From Panorpa germanica (lineage: Eukaryota; Arthropoda; Insecta; Mecoptera; Panorpidae): DNA of 64,000 nt. Position numbers and translations under genes: made by a program. The notes beneath the pieces are model-generated. The model saw nothing but the letters and a program-made list of their open reading frames with translations. It was not told where the DNA came from and ran no database searches. Below are positions 23,546 through 35,668 of this stretch, piece after piece (the stretch's first letter is position 1; each line of letters starts with the position of its first letter). The stretch is from assembly GCA_963678705.1 (NCBI GenBank), contig OY783223.1, positions 9,332,721 through 9,396,720 on the forward strand, read 5' to 3'.

Positions 23546-26500
23546 TAGACTCAAATAATGGACTCTGCAAAGATAGCAGGCGAACGGATGTATTATTTAT
23601 CATTACTTAATTTATTGTTGAATATTAACCTAGCTAAGTAAGAAAGTATACAAGTAAAAAAAGTCACACACAAATTATAAAAAAGAGTCTTAATTAGAGT
23701 TGTATTCGATTTTTCAAGCTGTTAGACTTCCTGGAGCCATAATGTTTACATCTATCTTACAAATTGTAAATATTGTCACAATCACAGTGTAACCTCAGCG
23801 TGAACTTCACGCCGTGAAGATGATTCAATGTCTTGTACAACTCTAACACGGTGTCTAAGATAAATAAGTATTATTTGAACTGAAGTAACAGTGAATTCCA
23901 GCTTTAAAATAAAAAGAGCCATTCTTTATGGTATAACTTTCGAAAATATTTTTTCATGATCAAACGATGTCTGACGTCATTTTACTATACGTTAAACTAA
24001 GTCATATAATAATTGTCTAGTATCTAGTCACATATATTTTCTACTTCTTTTGCTACTTGAGTTTTTTATGTGCGAAACATTGAACAGCCGAAAATATATT
24101 TTGGTGTCACTGCTTTTTAGTATAAGAAACTATACCACACACTATCTCTTTCTAGCATACAGTAATATGCATCTTGCATCTCATAAAATTCAAAATTTAA
24201 CCTGTCGCAATATTAATAATACAATAATATTTATATTTGCTTCAGAAAATAATACATTAACAAATTATCATCCAGACCAAGCTCCAGGACACCTGGAAAT
24301 AATCTTTGTGATCACCTGGAGAGTGTCGTTACAAATAATGGTTTCAATTAGACCCAGAACCTCATATTTTGGGCCCGGGTAGAGTTTGTCGTCCAATTAA
24401 CAAGTTGACATACAAAATATTATTGGTGAGAATTTTTTTATTTATTTTATTTTTTATTACGGATGCATGGATTTATTAGTAAATTAATATTCTTTATTAT
24501 GCATCAAGTGCATATGCATTTACCAGCTGTGTAGTCAAGCTGAGTGTGTAAATGACGACAGGGCCGACAATTAATGCACCAGTGCCCCAAGTTTTAAAGG
24601 CCCAATACACACTAGAATATATAGGATCGGTTTGCGACTTAGAATGTTCAAGTAGGTAGAGTCTGGAGTCATATCAGTAGTCCACATTATTTATGGAGGT
24701 GTCCTACCATAAATAAAGAAATATCATCGAGTCGCTGCGCTGGTATATAAGATTTATATAAAATAAAACTTGTAGGTATTGTTCTTATCACATGGAGGTT
24801 TTTTATATAGAAAAAACAAAAGGCGTGCTCAAGAAAAGAAGGCTACTACACTTGCAAAGAATGTCACCATTTTTTAATAATCGTCGTGAATATTCTGATA
24901 TCTCAAAACGATGAAACACTTAACTGTAAATTATTTGCAAAATTAAATCGGGATTCAAATATACGCAAAAAACAATATGGAAACCAATGCAATGGGGGTT
25001 CTTCATGTGATTTGGAATCGGAAAACGTTATCGTTATTTCAACGTTAGCAGTCATGCGATGGATCTGACACACGCGCGACATGCACGCCATCTGTGTAAC
25101 AATAGTTCAAGTCAACAGAATGAAATATAACCCCGGAAAATAATAACTGACAATTTTTCGTTTGTTAATGAATTATCTAATCACAATTCAGACTGTGAAG
25201 AGGAGGTTTAGGATTGAACCTAATGGTTCTCAAGGGGCTGTATTCTTTTTCTTCTTTTCAGCAAGTTCCTTATGATTTTTTTTGAAAAGGAGAAGAATCT
25301 TAGTCACCTGACTAGCGAGCGAAACTCAGGAATAAGGCCACTAGGCATTGCAATATCAATATTACACGAGCAATTTTCATTTTTCCCACTTCTGATATTT
25401 TAAATTCTTTTCCCAGTATTGTTGCTTTCTCTAAATACTCACGGTTACCTAATTGGACACTCTATGTGTAGCCAATTTGCTATAACAGTACCTGTTTCTT
25501 TGCTTTGGAAGTCTTACAGTTTTTAAGATATTGAACAATCGTGATATTGAAACATAGTAATGATTTTTCCTATTTTTATTAGAAAACTAACAATAAGACC
25601 TGCTTCAGTTGTGTATTGTACACTGTTCAACACAAAATATCGACAGACGTTTTAAAAGAAAGACGGGTTCAGTCATTGGAACGACAGAATGCTTATTTAT
25701 CGCTTTATTGTCTCAGTCAGTGTCGCTTCTCGGTTCTTGTAAGTAGTGTTTTATATGACCTGCTATATCGGTTTGACTCCTGAGCCTGACAGTGTCATTG
25801 TGTTCTTGTCGGCTTGAAAAAATATGTGCCGAGTCGCGCACATACAGACAACCTGGTCCAAGAAGAGTTACGAAGAGAAGAAATCACAGATAACTTGTGA
25901 GAAACGTCACCAACATCAGGTTCTTATGCAAGAACATACCCGCGTGAGGGAGAACTCCTTATTAATGATGAAATATCTTGGATTTCATGAACTATGAAGG
26001 ATCAGTTTGTTTATGATCATTATTTCATTACCTACAGTGTGCTACGCGGACCCCCTTAGTCTATAGGATAAATTCGGCACAAGACCCAGAACCATTCGCT
26101 TATAAACGCCATCAAAAGTAAACTTACGTGGCCCTCAAATTTCCCATGAAGCTATAATACGGCACTGCTACAAATACATGTAAAATACCAACTTGAATCA
26201 ATAATAATTAAACTCAATTAGATTTAAATAGTAAATGTTTAATTATCATAAAGAAATCATACTTTAAAGTAACGCCTACACTGTATATATAGAAAATGAT
26301 ACTCTGTCTTTCTCTAATACATAAAAAACTTAGTATATCTATCTCTATCCTTTATTGACTCAATAAATAGAGCAAATGTTGTTAACTAGCACTTAATATA
26401 TTATTTATATCAATTTATTACGACAAATAGTAAAAAAACTAAAACCACATTTAGTTCATAACCTGCTGCAGATATTATTTATGCTTTTGTAAACTGATAT

Positions 26501-27502
26501 AGGTATACAGAGTATTCAGTAAATCGATGTCAATCTTCAATCAGATCATGTAAGAATTTCTTTGAATACAGAGCGCGTCCCTTTACTATCTTTAGATCAC
26601 GTTAATCGGACTTGATAATATTATTCATAATATGGTCGCGATATTTGTTGTTTGGTTCCGTCAGGTTGTCTACTCTGGCCTGGTCTGGGCGTTCAGGCGT
26701 TCAACAGTTTGTCTTTGGACTTGACAGTTCAGAATGTCCGTTCCAGGACATGTGAGTGCCATAGGAGACATGTGGGTGGTACGCCTGTACGCCTCCTAAC
26801 GAAACAAACAAATAAAAGTATGTCGTTTTGAATAGGTGATTGTTTCTTACAGTGAAGGATCATCAGTTATCTTTGATTTTCTTTAAGGTGACAAGAACTC
26901 AGAGTTTGATTGATCAGATTTGAAGAAAACGAAACAACGACATAGTGAACATCTTGTCGGAAAGGAATTGAAAGAAAAGCTATTGGATTTGAGTCACGCG
27001 TTTAGTATTTAAATTTTTAGAATAATAAGGAAACGATTTTATTTATCTCTGTTTATAACGTACGTAATATCGTATCGTTAACAGTTTTATTGAAATTAAG
27101 ACATGGTGCACAATACCTAAATAGCATAGTGATAGAGAACTAAATAGTATTACCTAATTTAAAACATACACTATCAGTGATAGAACTTGCCGTGTCTCAT
27201 CTTAGTACAATGATTGTCTCTTCGCAATCTGATCTTTGCGTATACAGTGTACACCACATATGCGTTGCTTTCAAGATTACTGCGAGGCGCGGGTGCTTAA
27301 CTTAGCCGTAAGCCATTGTTCGAACATTTAACATTTAAAAAAGTGGTCTTCTGGACTGTAGAAGCCCTGGGCGAAGGAACAGCCATTCATTAACTCGAAT
27401 CAAGTAGTAATTATTATAAAATTGCTCCTCTCAGGTGCAGTTGTGGCCAACAACTGTTTGGATAAGGTTCACTACTTTAAAATTTTGTGAACAATAAAGC
27501 CT
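23546..27502. other. AT-rich non-coding region
   Basis: No gene or window-internal repeat seen. The frame at 24050-24382 (110 codons) is AT-rich and without domains. Slightly GC-richer patches at 25800-25940 and 26650-26800 are unexplained. Confidence 0.45.
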
Positions 27503-27975
27503 CATTCCCACTCACTGTTTTGATATTTAATTTACTGTTTTTATTTAATATTGTAATCTAGATTTCAGGTTCTCGTTTAAGCATTCCTTTTCACATTTGT
27601 GTTTTAATTTAAGTTTAGTTAATTTAGTTGGTGCGTATGCATCGTTGAACAAAATTGTATGTGAAATAATTAAAACTGCTATTTCTAATAACAATTAGTA
27701 ATAGAAATTGTTTTCTCTTCTATATTTTTCAAAAACTGACATTAAACTTCTTTTAAAAGCAAATCGTACTGCATTTTGACAGATTGTCACACTTTGGAGG
27801 TTATAATATAATATAGTTTTTCTTAATTTAATATTTTTAATTTAAAACATTGGATCTTGTAAGGTTCTAAAAAAAACTAATAAAACTTAAAAAAGCGCGA
27901 ATGACTACGCGTATTGCCATATGGTAAACAATTTAAATTAAATACAAAATTAAGTTAAAGCAGTGAGTGGGAATG
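27503..27975 (+). mobile_element. MITE family 4 (TIR CATTCCCACTCACTG), full copy
   Basis: A 473-bp element is flanked by CATTCCCACTCACTG and CAGTGAGTGGGAATG, an exact 15-bp inverted pair. The interior (shared block AGTTTAGTTAATTTAGTTGG) is repeated at 44466-44929 and, inverted, at 62539-63024. It is non-coding and AT-rich. Confidence 0.85.
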
Positions 27976-28610
27976 ATAAATAGCTACTCTACAAATTCCT
28001 AAATGATAATTTCTTAACAATTGAAAGAGTGCAAACGTTTAAAGGAGGATAAGAGTTTCCTACACCTTGACCACCACAAATTGTTAAATACAACACGCTA
28101 AAAATTCAGCTCAGCTCACATATGTGCGGTTAAAAAATATCTGTATATATATTTTTTTCTGTTTCTTTTTATGCATCATATGTAAGACATACTATATATA
28201 TATTAGTATGTATCAGCTTATATCGAAACGAGATAACAGTTGATGTTCTCCAATCGAAATCGCAGCATCCGCGGCTCATGGTCGAATGATTGTTGAAATG
28301 TATAAAATAAAGTGATTATATTTCATTTTTTTTCTTACTTAATTATGTTCTAACTGTTCCACACCGGTGAGTGATTTGATGATACCACATATGAGAGTTT
28401 AAAATATATCCATCCTTTTCTATTTTAGAGATTGTTATATACGTCTATCTCTTACTAGTGATAATCTCTTCACTCAATTAACGATTTTAACCTAACATGT
28501 TTTTAACCTAATATTAAAAAGGTGCCTGGTTTGATTTTAAAGAAAAATTGGAGACTGGATGAGAGCGAGTGGTGGGAATATCAGGGCGACTTTTCTTTTC
28601 TGGCTTGTGT

Positions 28611-29237
28611 CTTCATTTTTTAGTGGTCGATTTTTCAATTGTTGATTGAAATTGATGTTAATAAATGTGTATTGGCGTGTCTATTTTATTACATATCTAA
28701 ATATTGACGGAGATATAACAATTAAAAGTTTGAATTATAGTTTTAGCGCTAGAAATGGTCGACCATATTTGTATGACGTGAAATGCACTTTAACGTCAGT
28801 TATTTGTTGAATAGGTCAGTGCTGTGGTAATGTTCTGTAGCTGTTGGTAATCAAATAATCAAGTCAAATCAAAGGATAATAAGTTTTTATTTTATTTAAC
28901 CCTGCTAAGGCAGACATAGTATTGAAATTTGATTGTTCCTTGAAATAGCTGTAAATAATATTTGATATTTTGATATATAAATACATATAGCAGAGATTTA
29001 TGAGCTGTAAGGTTGGTAACCTTACACAAGGATTGTGATGTCACATGCATTTGGAATGTGTACAACGTTGAATCCCTTTAATAATTAAAGAGACAAAATG
29101 ACTTTTTTAATTGTTAATATCTCTTAACATATAAGGAGTTATTAAAAAGTAATTGAACATTTGAGGTTCTAGTAACCCACATTTTATTTATTAATATACA
29201 CTTTTATAGAAATTAAGACATAGGACACAAGCCCATT
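28611..29237 (+). mobile_element. MITE family 1, near full-length copy
   Basis: This copy runs from a slightly degraded left end (TGGCTTGTGTC) to an intact right end (GGACACAAGCCCAT). It shares the core of the 1464 copy and the right half of the 17352 copy, including the segment around AATTAAAGAGACAAAATG. No coding capacity is seen. Confidence 0.85.
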
Positions 29238-31825
29238 AGATTTTTATGAGTTACAGACTTGTTTCAAAATGAATTGCATAGTGGTTTTAATTACGTTTTT
29301 AATTTAAAACATATTGTGATAAATTAATATACTAAATAATGTTGACTTGAATTTTTTTTTTCTTTTTTTATATAATTAATTATTCAAGTTAATAAATAAT
29401 TAAGTTATAATCGTTTTTTTTACGTAACATTCCCGGTAGTCAAGTTATCGTCTTGGTTTATAGTTTCCGTCGTGTGGTCTCAAAATTGATTACAACGTTT
29501 CTGAAAATACAGTAGATCCTCTATAACGCGAGTTCTAGCGAAATTATTTGATTAGACAACTGTTTAAGTATTTATGGGGGCCGTCAACATATTCGTAACG
29601 AGCGTATGGTATAGTGATGTCTTAGACAAACAAACATATAGAAAAATTGGGTTGAAAAAATGTTTTAGATTCATAGGCTAAGGCCTTTCATTACATTTAC
29701 AGTGGTAGGATAGTAGCCCGGTCAAATTAAACGATAAAATATTGGTTTGTGTAACTTGTAAATACAAATTATACGATTGTGAAAATATACACATTGTTAA
29801 GGAAAATATGGACATTTCAAAGTGTTCCGAAAAACACAGTTATGCAATACGATTTGAATTGACTATTTAAAGTGCAAGTTAAAATATTTTATGTAAAGCA
29901 CCAATAAACTTAACAGTTTTTAAGATATTTACATAATACAAGAATTATGAGATCATTTTACTTTCATTTGCTCAATGATCTGTAGGATAACATCACAATA
30001 GTGTTATCTTGATTTAGTAATAGTCAATTTTTATCGCATATTATTGATCAAAAACAAACGAAACACTACCTCACAGGTGGTGCGGAAATGTGTGCATATT
30101 ATGTAGAATACAACTTCTTCAACTTTTAGAATCGCAATATTTCAGAAATGGTGATTCTTAGAGAAAAAAGTATAAGAACAATTATTGTAGATAATTTCAT
30201 GACCTACAACTTTTGTCTAATGTATTTTTATGATAAAGCTTACCGTTTACCATAAAAATTGGAAAAACCATTTTTGTTTACCTTCGACCTTGAATAACTA
30301 TTTTTGCAGGTGTGCGATCGGTGAGGACTTCTCTGGTACAGCGTAGTAGCGCGTATACGTCCGGTCAAAATTCGCTTAAACGCGTTTGCAGTGTGCGACA
30401 AGCCTAAGCTGTGCAATCAGGATTTGCTTCCTGTATTGTATCTTCATGGGTATACCAAACCAAATAATTTATTCAATTTTAATTACTAAATTTGAACTTT
30501 GATAGAAGACTACACCTGCCTGCAGCGGTTAACGCAAAGGTTGTGATCAGTATATTCGACTTCAACAAACAAACTCAGGTCGTTCAGGTGTTTCGGAGTT
30601 CACAGCAACCAGAGAGAAGAGGAAACGTGTACGAACTTGTATACAGTCCATCAGCAACAAGAAGTCGCTTCGTTGGATTCGACTGGCAACACCCCGGGGC
30701 ATGTGCAAGAAGAATTTCGAACCAAATTATATCATGATCAATTCAGAATACGTCAAAATATAAACAAAGAAGTATAGGATATATACAGCTGCCAATTAAT
30801 GGAGGGACGGGACCAATTAATCTGTTAGATTAGGTTTATAGTTAAGCAAATGGTAGGGTAGCGGTAATCACATAAAATAAAACAGTTTTGTAAAATATTC
30901 GTTTTATTTATGTTAACATTTTTATAGAAACATTAAAGAATTAAAAAGAGTTACAGAATTAAATTTGTTAGAAATAAGTGTACTTTATAAAGTGAAGCAC
31001 ACGTTGGCTTTAAACGGGATGTGCGGTGTAGCAGTAATTGAAATTCCTAATAGCAGAAAATATAAATATTTATGTTTTCTCTCGAATCAATAAATTACAG
31101 GAATATACACCGGTAAACTCCAAGTCAATTTAATGAGTTCTGTTATAACTTATAAGTTGTACAAAGGGTGAAGATTTTGCTTGCGTAGGCGTATAAAAGC
31201 GAAATCCCGCGGCAGTGTCCGCTGAGCTGTACCACAGCCTCCTGGTGGAAAGAGATGTGAACAACGACGGTGACTTGGAAGACGAAGACATTCCCACAGT
31301 TCAGCCGACAACCTCGCGGCATTGGGACTCCTGCAGATGTAAAGACGCAGGGGAAAAGGGACAAGGGAATGGACAACGAGAAGACCGGGTAATCTGGAAC
31401 ACGTTTGTATCACTATCAGCAACAAGGAGAAATGACGGGACAACGGATAGTGGATACAGGGGACTCACACTGCTAAAGAAAAAGATAGTCTTTATTTTGC
31501 TTGTGAAGAGAGCTTTCATCATCAATGAAATGAGATAGGCAATAAAATAGAATATTCTTCAATTATAAAAAAAGCTCAACTAGCTAGTTAAGAATTGCAT
31601 AAGCCTCGCCTGGCAGATTTTAAACGGTCAATCAAATTAGAAATTAATTATTCAACTCTAGTTGTATCTGTACATCAGGCAGGAGCGCAGGAGCAGGTGA
31701 TTCAACAATATTATCAATTTATAATGAATTTCCTTTTCATAATATTCCACAGTTGATTGATTTGATAAGCCGTAATTTTATTTAATGTCTTGTGAATTAC
31801 GCTGCCAGGTATTCCCTTAGAGCGT
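29238..31825. other. Non-coding, two GC-richer exon-like patches
   Basis: The patches 30490-30760 and 31190-31560 are less AT-rich than their surroundings, and both contain a CATCAGCAACAAG/TATCAGCAACAAG-type segment. Frames exist on both strands (for example 31215-31538, 107 codons) but none has a domain. An AATAAA lies near 31540. A transcript or a decayed element is possible. Confidence 0.35.
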
Positions 31826-32310
31826 ATATATATATGAAGAGCGAATGCTGAACCTGAAGTGTGTCCAAAATATGTGCGAGAGAGAAAGGAATATGTTCCT
31901 ATTTGTTTTCTACGCGCATGGGTCGAAAGAGACAGTTGTCAAGTCAGAGGTGACTAGATATAATACGTGACTGTTGTTAAATATGACATTATATTGATGT
32001 AGAATAATGTAGATATGTATAAATATATATATAACTAAAAACGTGAGTTCTGTGCACTCCATATATGCCATCTATGGCGTTCATGAATATGTTTTCACTG
32101 AACGGTAACTGTTTTACCGACAGACGAGCTTTGTACCAACTAAAGAAATATAATTTCTTTACATATTTAACATTTATTATATCTTAATAGAATATTAATA
32201 TTTATTATATCTATACAGCTGCCACTTTCGACGCATGCGGAACATATACCTTTCTCTCTCGCACACATTTTGGACACACTTTTAATCTATAGGAAACGTA
32301 GGCTCATTTT
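31826..32310. mobile_element. MITE family 2, second copy
   Basis: This matches the 6484 copy over most of its length, with both long arms present (AAGTGTGTCCAAAATATGTG on the left, ACACATTTTGGACACACTTT on the right). The ends are more degraded (GAAGAGCGAATG on the left). It carries the same central block around GTACCAACTAAAGAAATATA. Confidence 0.75.
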
Positions 32311-32624
32311 ACCCAAAGAAAATTTTATCTAGTTACCATGGACATATATTATACAAGTATACTAGTTTTGTTTTTTGGTAGTTTAGATTTAATCCAGTAG
32401 TTCTAGTTACAGAAACAAATGATAGTGTAAAATCCAAAAGATAAAAAGTCTGACGGTTCGTTGCGATACATAAATCCAGGAAATTTTTTATTTTTTATTT
32501 GGGAGCACAACCGGGATCAACAGTGGACTGAAAGTTGACAAGGAAAATTTGATGTGAGTGTTTTAATTGAATCACTATTAAAAACATCTACGTTTTGTAT
32601 ACATACATATATATTTGTATATCT

Positions 32625-32839
32625 TTGATCTATGATTTTCGACAGCAGAAAATCGCCGAACACGCAAAACACTTCTAACTTTTATGCCTCTAACAAACAA
32701 ACTAAATGTGCTATATAGCTAAAACTGTGAACATATGTTCGAGACGAGTGTACCAACATAACAAAATAAAAAAATCGATAATCGAATGTACGCAGCCCGC
32801 GAAATTTGAAAATTCACCTTCTTTTTTTAACATACCTCG
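32625..32839 (-). mobile_element. Mariner fragment, 5' end only
   Basis: Read on the minus strand, this matches the first ~210 bases of the mariner copy at 22940. It includes the terminal repeat, the shared segment GTACATTCGATTATCGATTT, and the sequence leading up to the transposase start. The match ends near the start codon and no transposase follows, so it is 3'-truncated. Confidence 0.75.
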
Positions 32840-33398
32840 TATATATATACAGGCTCACATATATTACTGTTAATAATCATTATAAACGAACACAAAAGAG
32901 TCGAGCATAGTACGACTTACCAGTAATTTCCTCTGGTACTGGTTTTTGTGGTTATAATTAATTTCGAGTTGGTTTTATCAGAGGTCCTAGGTCCTCGATG
33001 AGCCGTGGTGGCGTTGTAGCGTGATAGCTTCCCACGATTACCACGACAACAGTGACCGAATCACGACCTCGGTAAAGCCATGTCAAAGGGCAATAGGTTG
33101 CCTAAAACACGTTGTGGGCAATAAACAAGTGGATGGCTATGTGAAGCCAACAAGTACATCGTACATGGAACAAGTCAATAACGCGCGAAGACTTTGAGGA
33201 CACTAAACTTAAAACTACTGGAAAAATGCGCTGTATTTGGTGAGAGTGAAGGTGACACATAAGTTTTACTAAGAAAACGTCAAAGAGACCGTCTTAGCCT
33301 GAGAAATAAATAAGTCGGATAATCTTTGTACTTAAAAATGTATAAAGAGTTGTAAATAAAAGATCACACTAGTCTAATTCATGACAATTGACTATTGG

Positions 33399-33496
33399 AC
33401 TTCAATTATAGTTCGCATAAACATTATCTTCAATTTATATTAGGACAGGTGGAATGGTTTCGCTATTTGTAGTCAATAAAATAGACATTTCATATG
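33399..33496 (+). repeat. 98-bp dispersed repeat, copy 2
   Basis: The partner of 8283-8380. It shares the internal block GACAGGTGGAGTGGTTTCGC with two differences. The flanks of the two copies are unrelated. Confidence 0.65.
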
Positions 33497-33977
33497 ATCG
33501 TCTGTAAGAAGCTGAACTGTAAATGAGTTCTTTCATGACAAAAAAAATAATACGCATCTTCAATATGATGTCAAAGTGACTCCAAAATGTTTACTGGGCG
33601 GTTAGGGAACTTTGAGACAGTCGGTTAAGAGTCCGTATAAGCTACTCCGAGGGTTTTAACATTTATTTATGTATTTAAATAAATAAATTTATAAATTCTT
33701 CATTTTTATCAATGGAAAATCGTGTTATCGTGTTCTTTTATACTTGTCTTTATGTTCTTTAAGGCGACAATCGTAGGCAAAAGTATAGTCGGATGTTAAG
33801 TACAAAGATCTTCGGTATGAAACACACTAAATTAGTTTATTTTATGATATAAATATTTGTTTAAAATTATACAAATAATTTAACCGTGAGTGTACACTAA
33901 AACAACACGCTGTCTATATGCTATACTCATCTTAGATGTACCTGTTAGCCATACAGCTAGCTGTACAGTCTTACAGG

Positions 33978-33999
33978 GTACAGGTGTACACACCTGTAC
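33978..33999. promoter_or_regulatory. Inverted E-box pair (CAGGTG/CACCTG)
   Basis: GTACAGGTGT and ACACCTGTAC are exact 10-bp inverted arms with a two-base spacer, so two E-box cores face each other. It lies about 4.2 kb downstream of the klu stop. A regulatory role is inference. Confidence 0.35.
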
Positions 34000-35597
34000 G
34001 GATTCTTTTGCCTCTTCAGTTTCAGAAGCCATCGTTCTTTGCCGCGGGCTTTTTTACGAGTCAAGTCGTTTTATATACTCGTATGTATTGTATAGAGATA
34101 CATACAGCATCTTCTTGGACCACAGAAAGGTCTGGGATAAGATTGAATGAGAATCATCCATGGAGCCGCGGTTTATGTATCCCCTTTACCTCCCTCCGTC
34201 CTATCCCTCTCTCAGCCCTTGGATATCAGGTATGCGTGGGAGTGAGAACGGATTGGACACCGGTCAGAGGCACTGGTATTTCTTTCAACTAAAAAACTAC
34301 ATATCTACTACTGCCCAGTTACCGAGAGAACTTGTAGAATTTATAACATAAATAATTTTATAGGTTCTCAAATGTTCTTCATTTGTTTTAGTATATTATA
34401 AAGTACAAATAAAATACCGCAAGTATAGATACTACTTTGATAAAACCCCATTCCCACCTACTGAGTTTTATAAATAAAAACTTAAATTAAATATAAAATA
34501 TTTGGTAATGATAGAGAAATATTTATTTATAATTTTTTGACAATATTTTACAAAAAGAGTGACGTTTAGTACTTGGCAAAGAAGCTGATGATTGTAATTG
34601 GAAATTGATTGATTTTATTAGTTAATAGAATTTCATAACAATTATATACCTATATAAAAAGAGATAAATATTTAATTGTATATTTAAAATAATTAATTCT
34701 AGCGATCCGGTTCATAAAGTACCATAAAGTTACAAAATATACTGGGTGTCCAGTTCGACAGAATCATATTTCTACGATTACAAAACACAATGCTAAAATC
34801 TAATTGTAGTTTCACAAGAACCTTTTTCATTAGAAAGAAAATTCTTGTGAAATTAATATAAATAATTAAAAATATTATATATTACACCTTATTAGCACCA
34901 TAAATGGGTTTAATGATTATTAATTATTGATGAAATCATTAAGAATTAATTTTTGCTTTGTATTATAATAATAAACAAGCTAATAAATTACGGATGTAAT
35001 AAATAATTAAACAAACTATTTGCTGATATGTATTTTTATAGAAATAATTATTTTTAATTAGTAAAATATTAGAATTTGTTTACTTCGTGATCTAGTCAAC
35101 CTACAATCTTAAATGTAAACGAAAGAAATAAAGTTAAAAGATCTTTTTAAATGCGTTTTAGATGGTTCACATGAACCGATTGTCTAAAAGGCACTTAGAA
35201 CCGATATCATATTACAAATAGCAAATAAAAGAATTGCTTAAATTAATTCCGGAAGCAGGCAGTATTAAAAGGACACAACACATATGATTCCTACACATAT
35301 AAAATATAGATTTAAATATAATTTAATTACATTAGGAGCAATAATTAATTCCAGCATTGAAAGGCACGTAGTTGGGTGGCGATTATAATTAATTAATTAA
35401 TTAGTGTAGCATTTATTAATTAGTATATTATTAATTTATAAAATTTATATTTTATAAAAAATTTATATTTGAAAAATTTATTTAAGAGATTTATCACAAA
35501 TTTATTTCTAATTAAGCTAAATTATTATTTTTTTATAGCTGCTACATAATAATATATAAATGTAGAGATTAAACGAATTAAAACCATTGCAGAGTTT

Positions 35598-35668
35598 ACT
35601 CTTTCTTAGACTAAATTTCGCACGGTCGCGATTTTCTTTCGCAGCGTGGCTCCAGTCTAAGAAAGAGT
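35598..35668. repeat. Perfect 15-bp inverted repeat with GC-richer loop
   Basis: The arms 35598-35612 (ACTCTTTCTTAGACT) and 35654-35668 (AGTCTAAGAAAGAGT) are exact reverse complements separated by 41 bases. The spacer is markedly richer in CpG than the flanking AT-rich DNA and contains TTTCGCA twice. It lies about 2.5 kb downstream of the klu stop. It may be a structured UTR element, a small MITE or a paired binding site. The loop is too long for a typical microRNA precursor. Confidence 0.45.

Larger units (their letters stand above)
32840..34359. other. No gene recognised
   Basis: Contains the 98-bp repeat and the inverted E-box pair. The overlapping frames at 33890-34351 lie in one moderately GC patch with no domain. 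Confidence 0.4.

Noticed and set aside
33890-34351. Three overlapping frames of 63-118 codons
   Set aside because: Different frames of the same patch, with no domain, no splice signals and no sign of coding bias.
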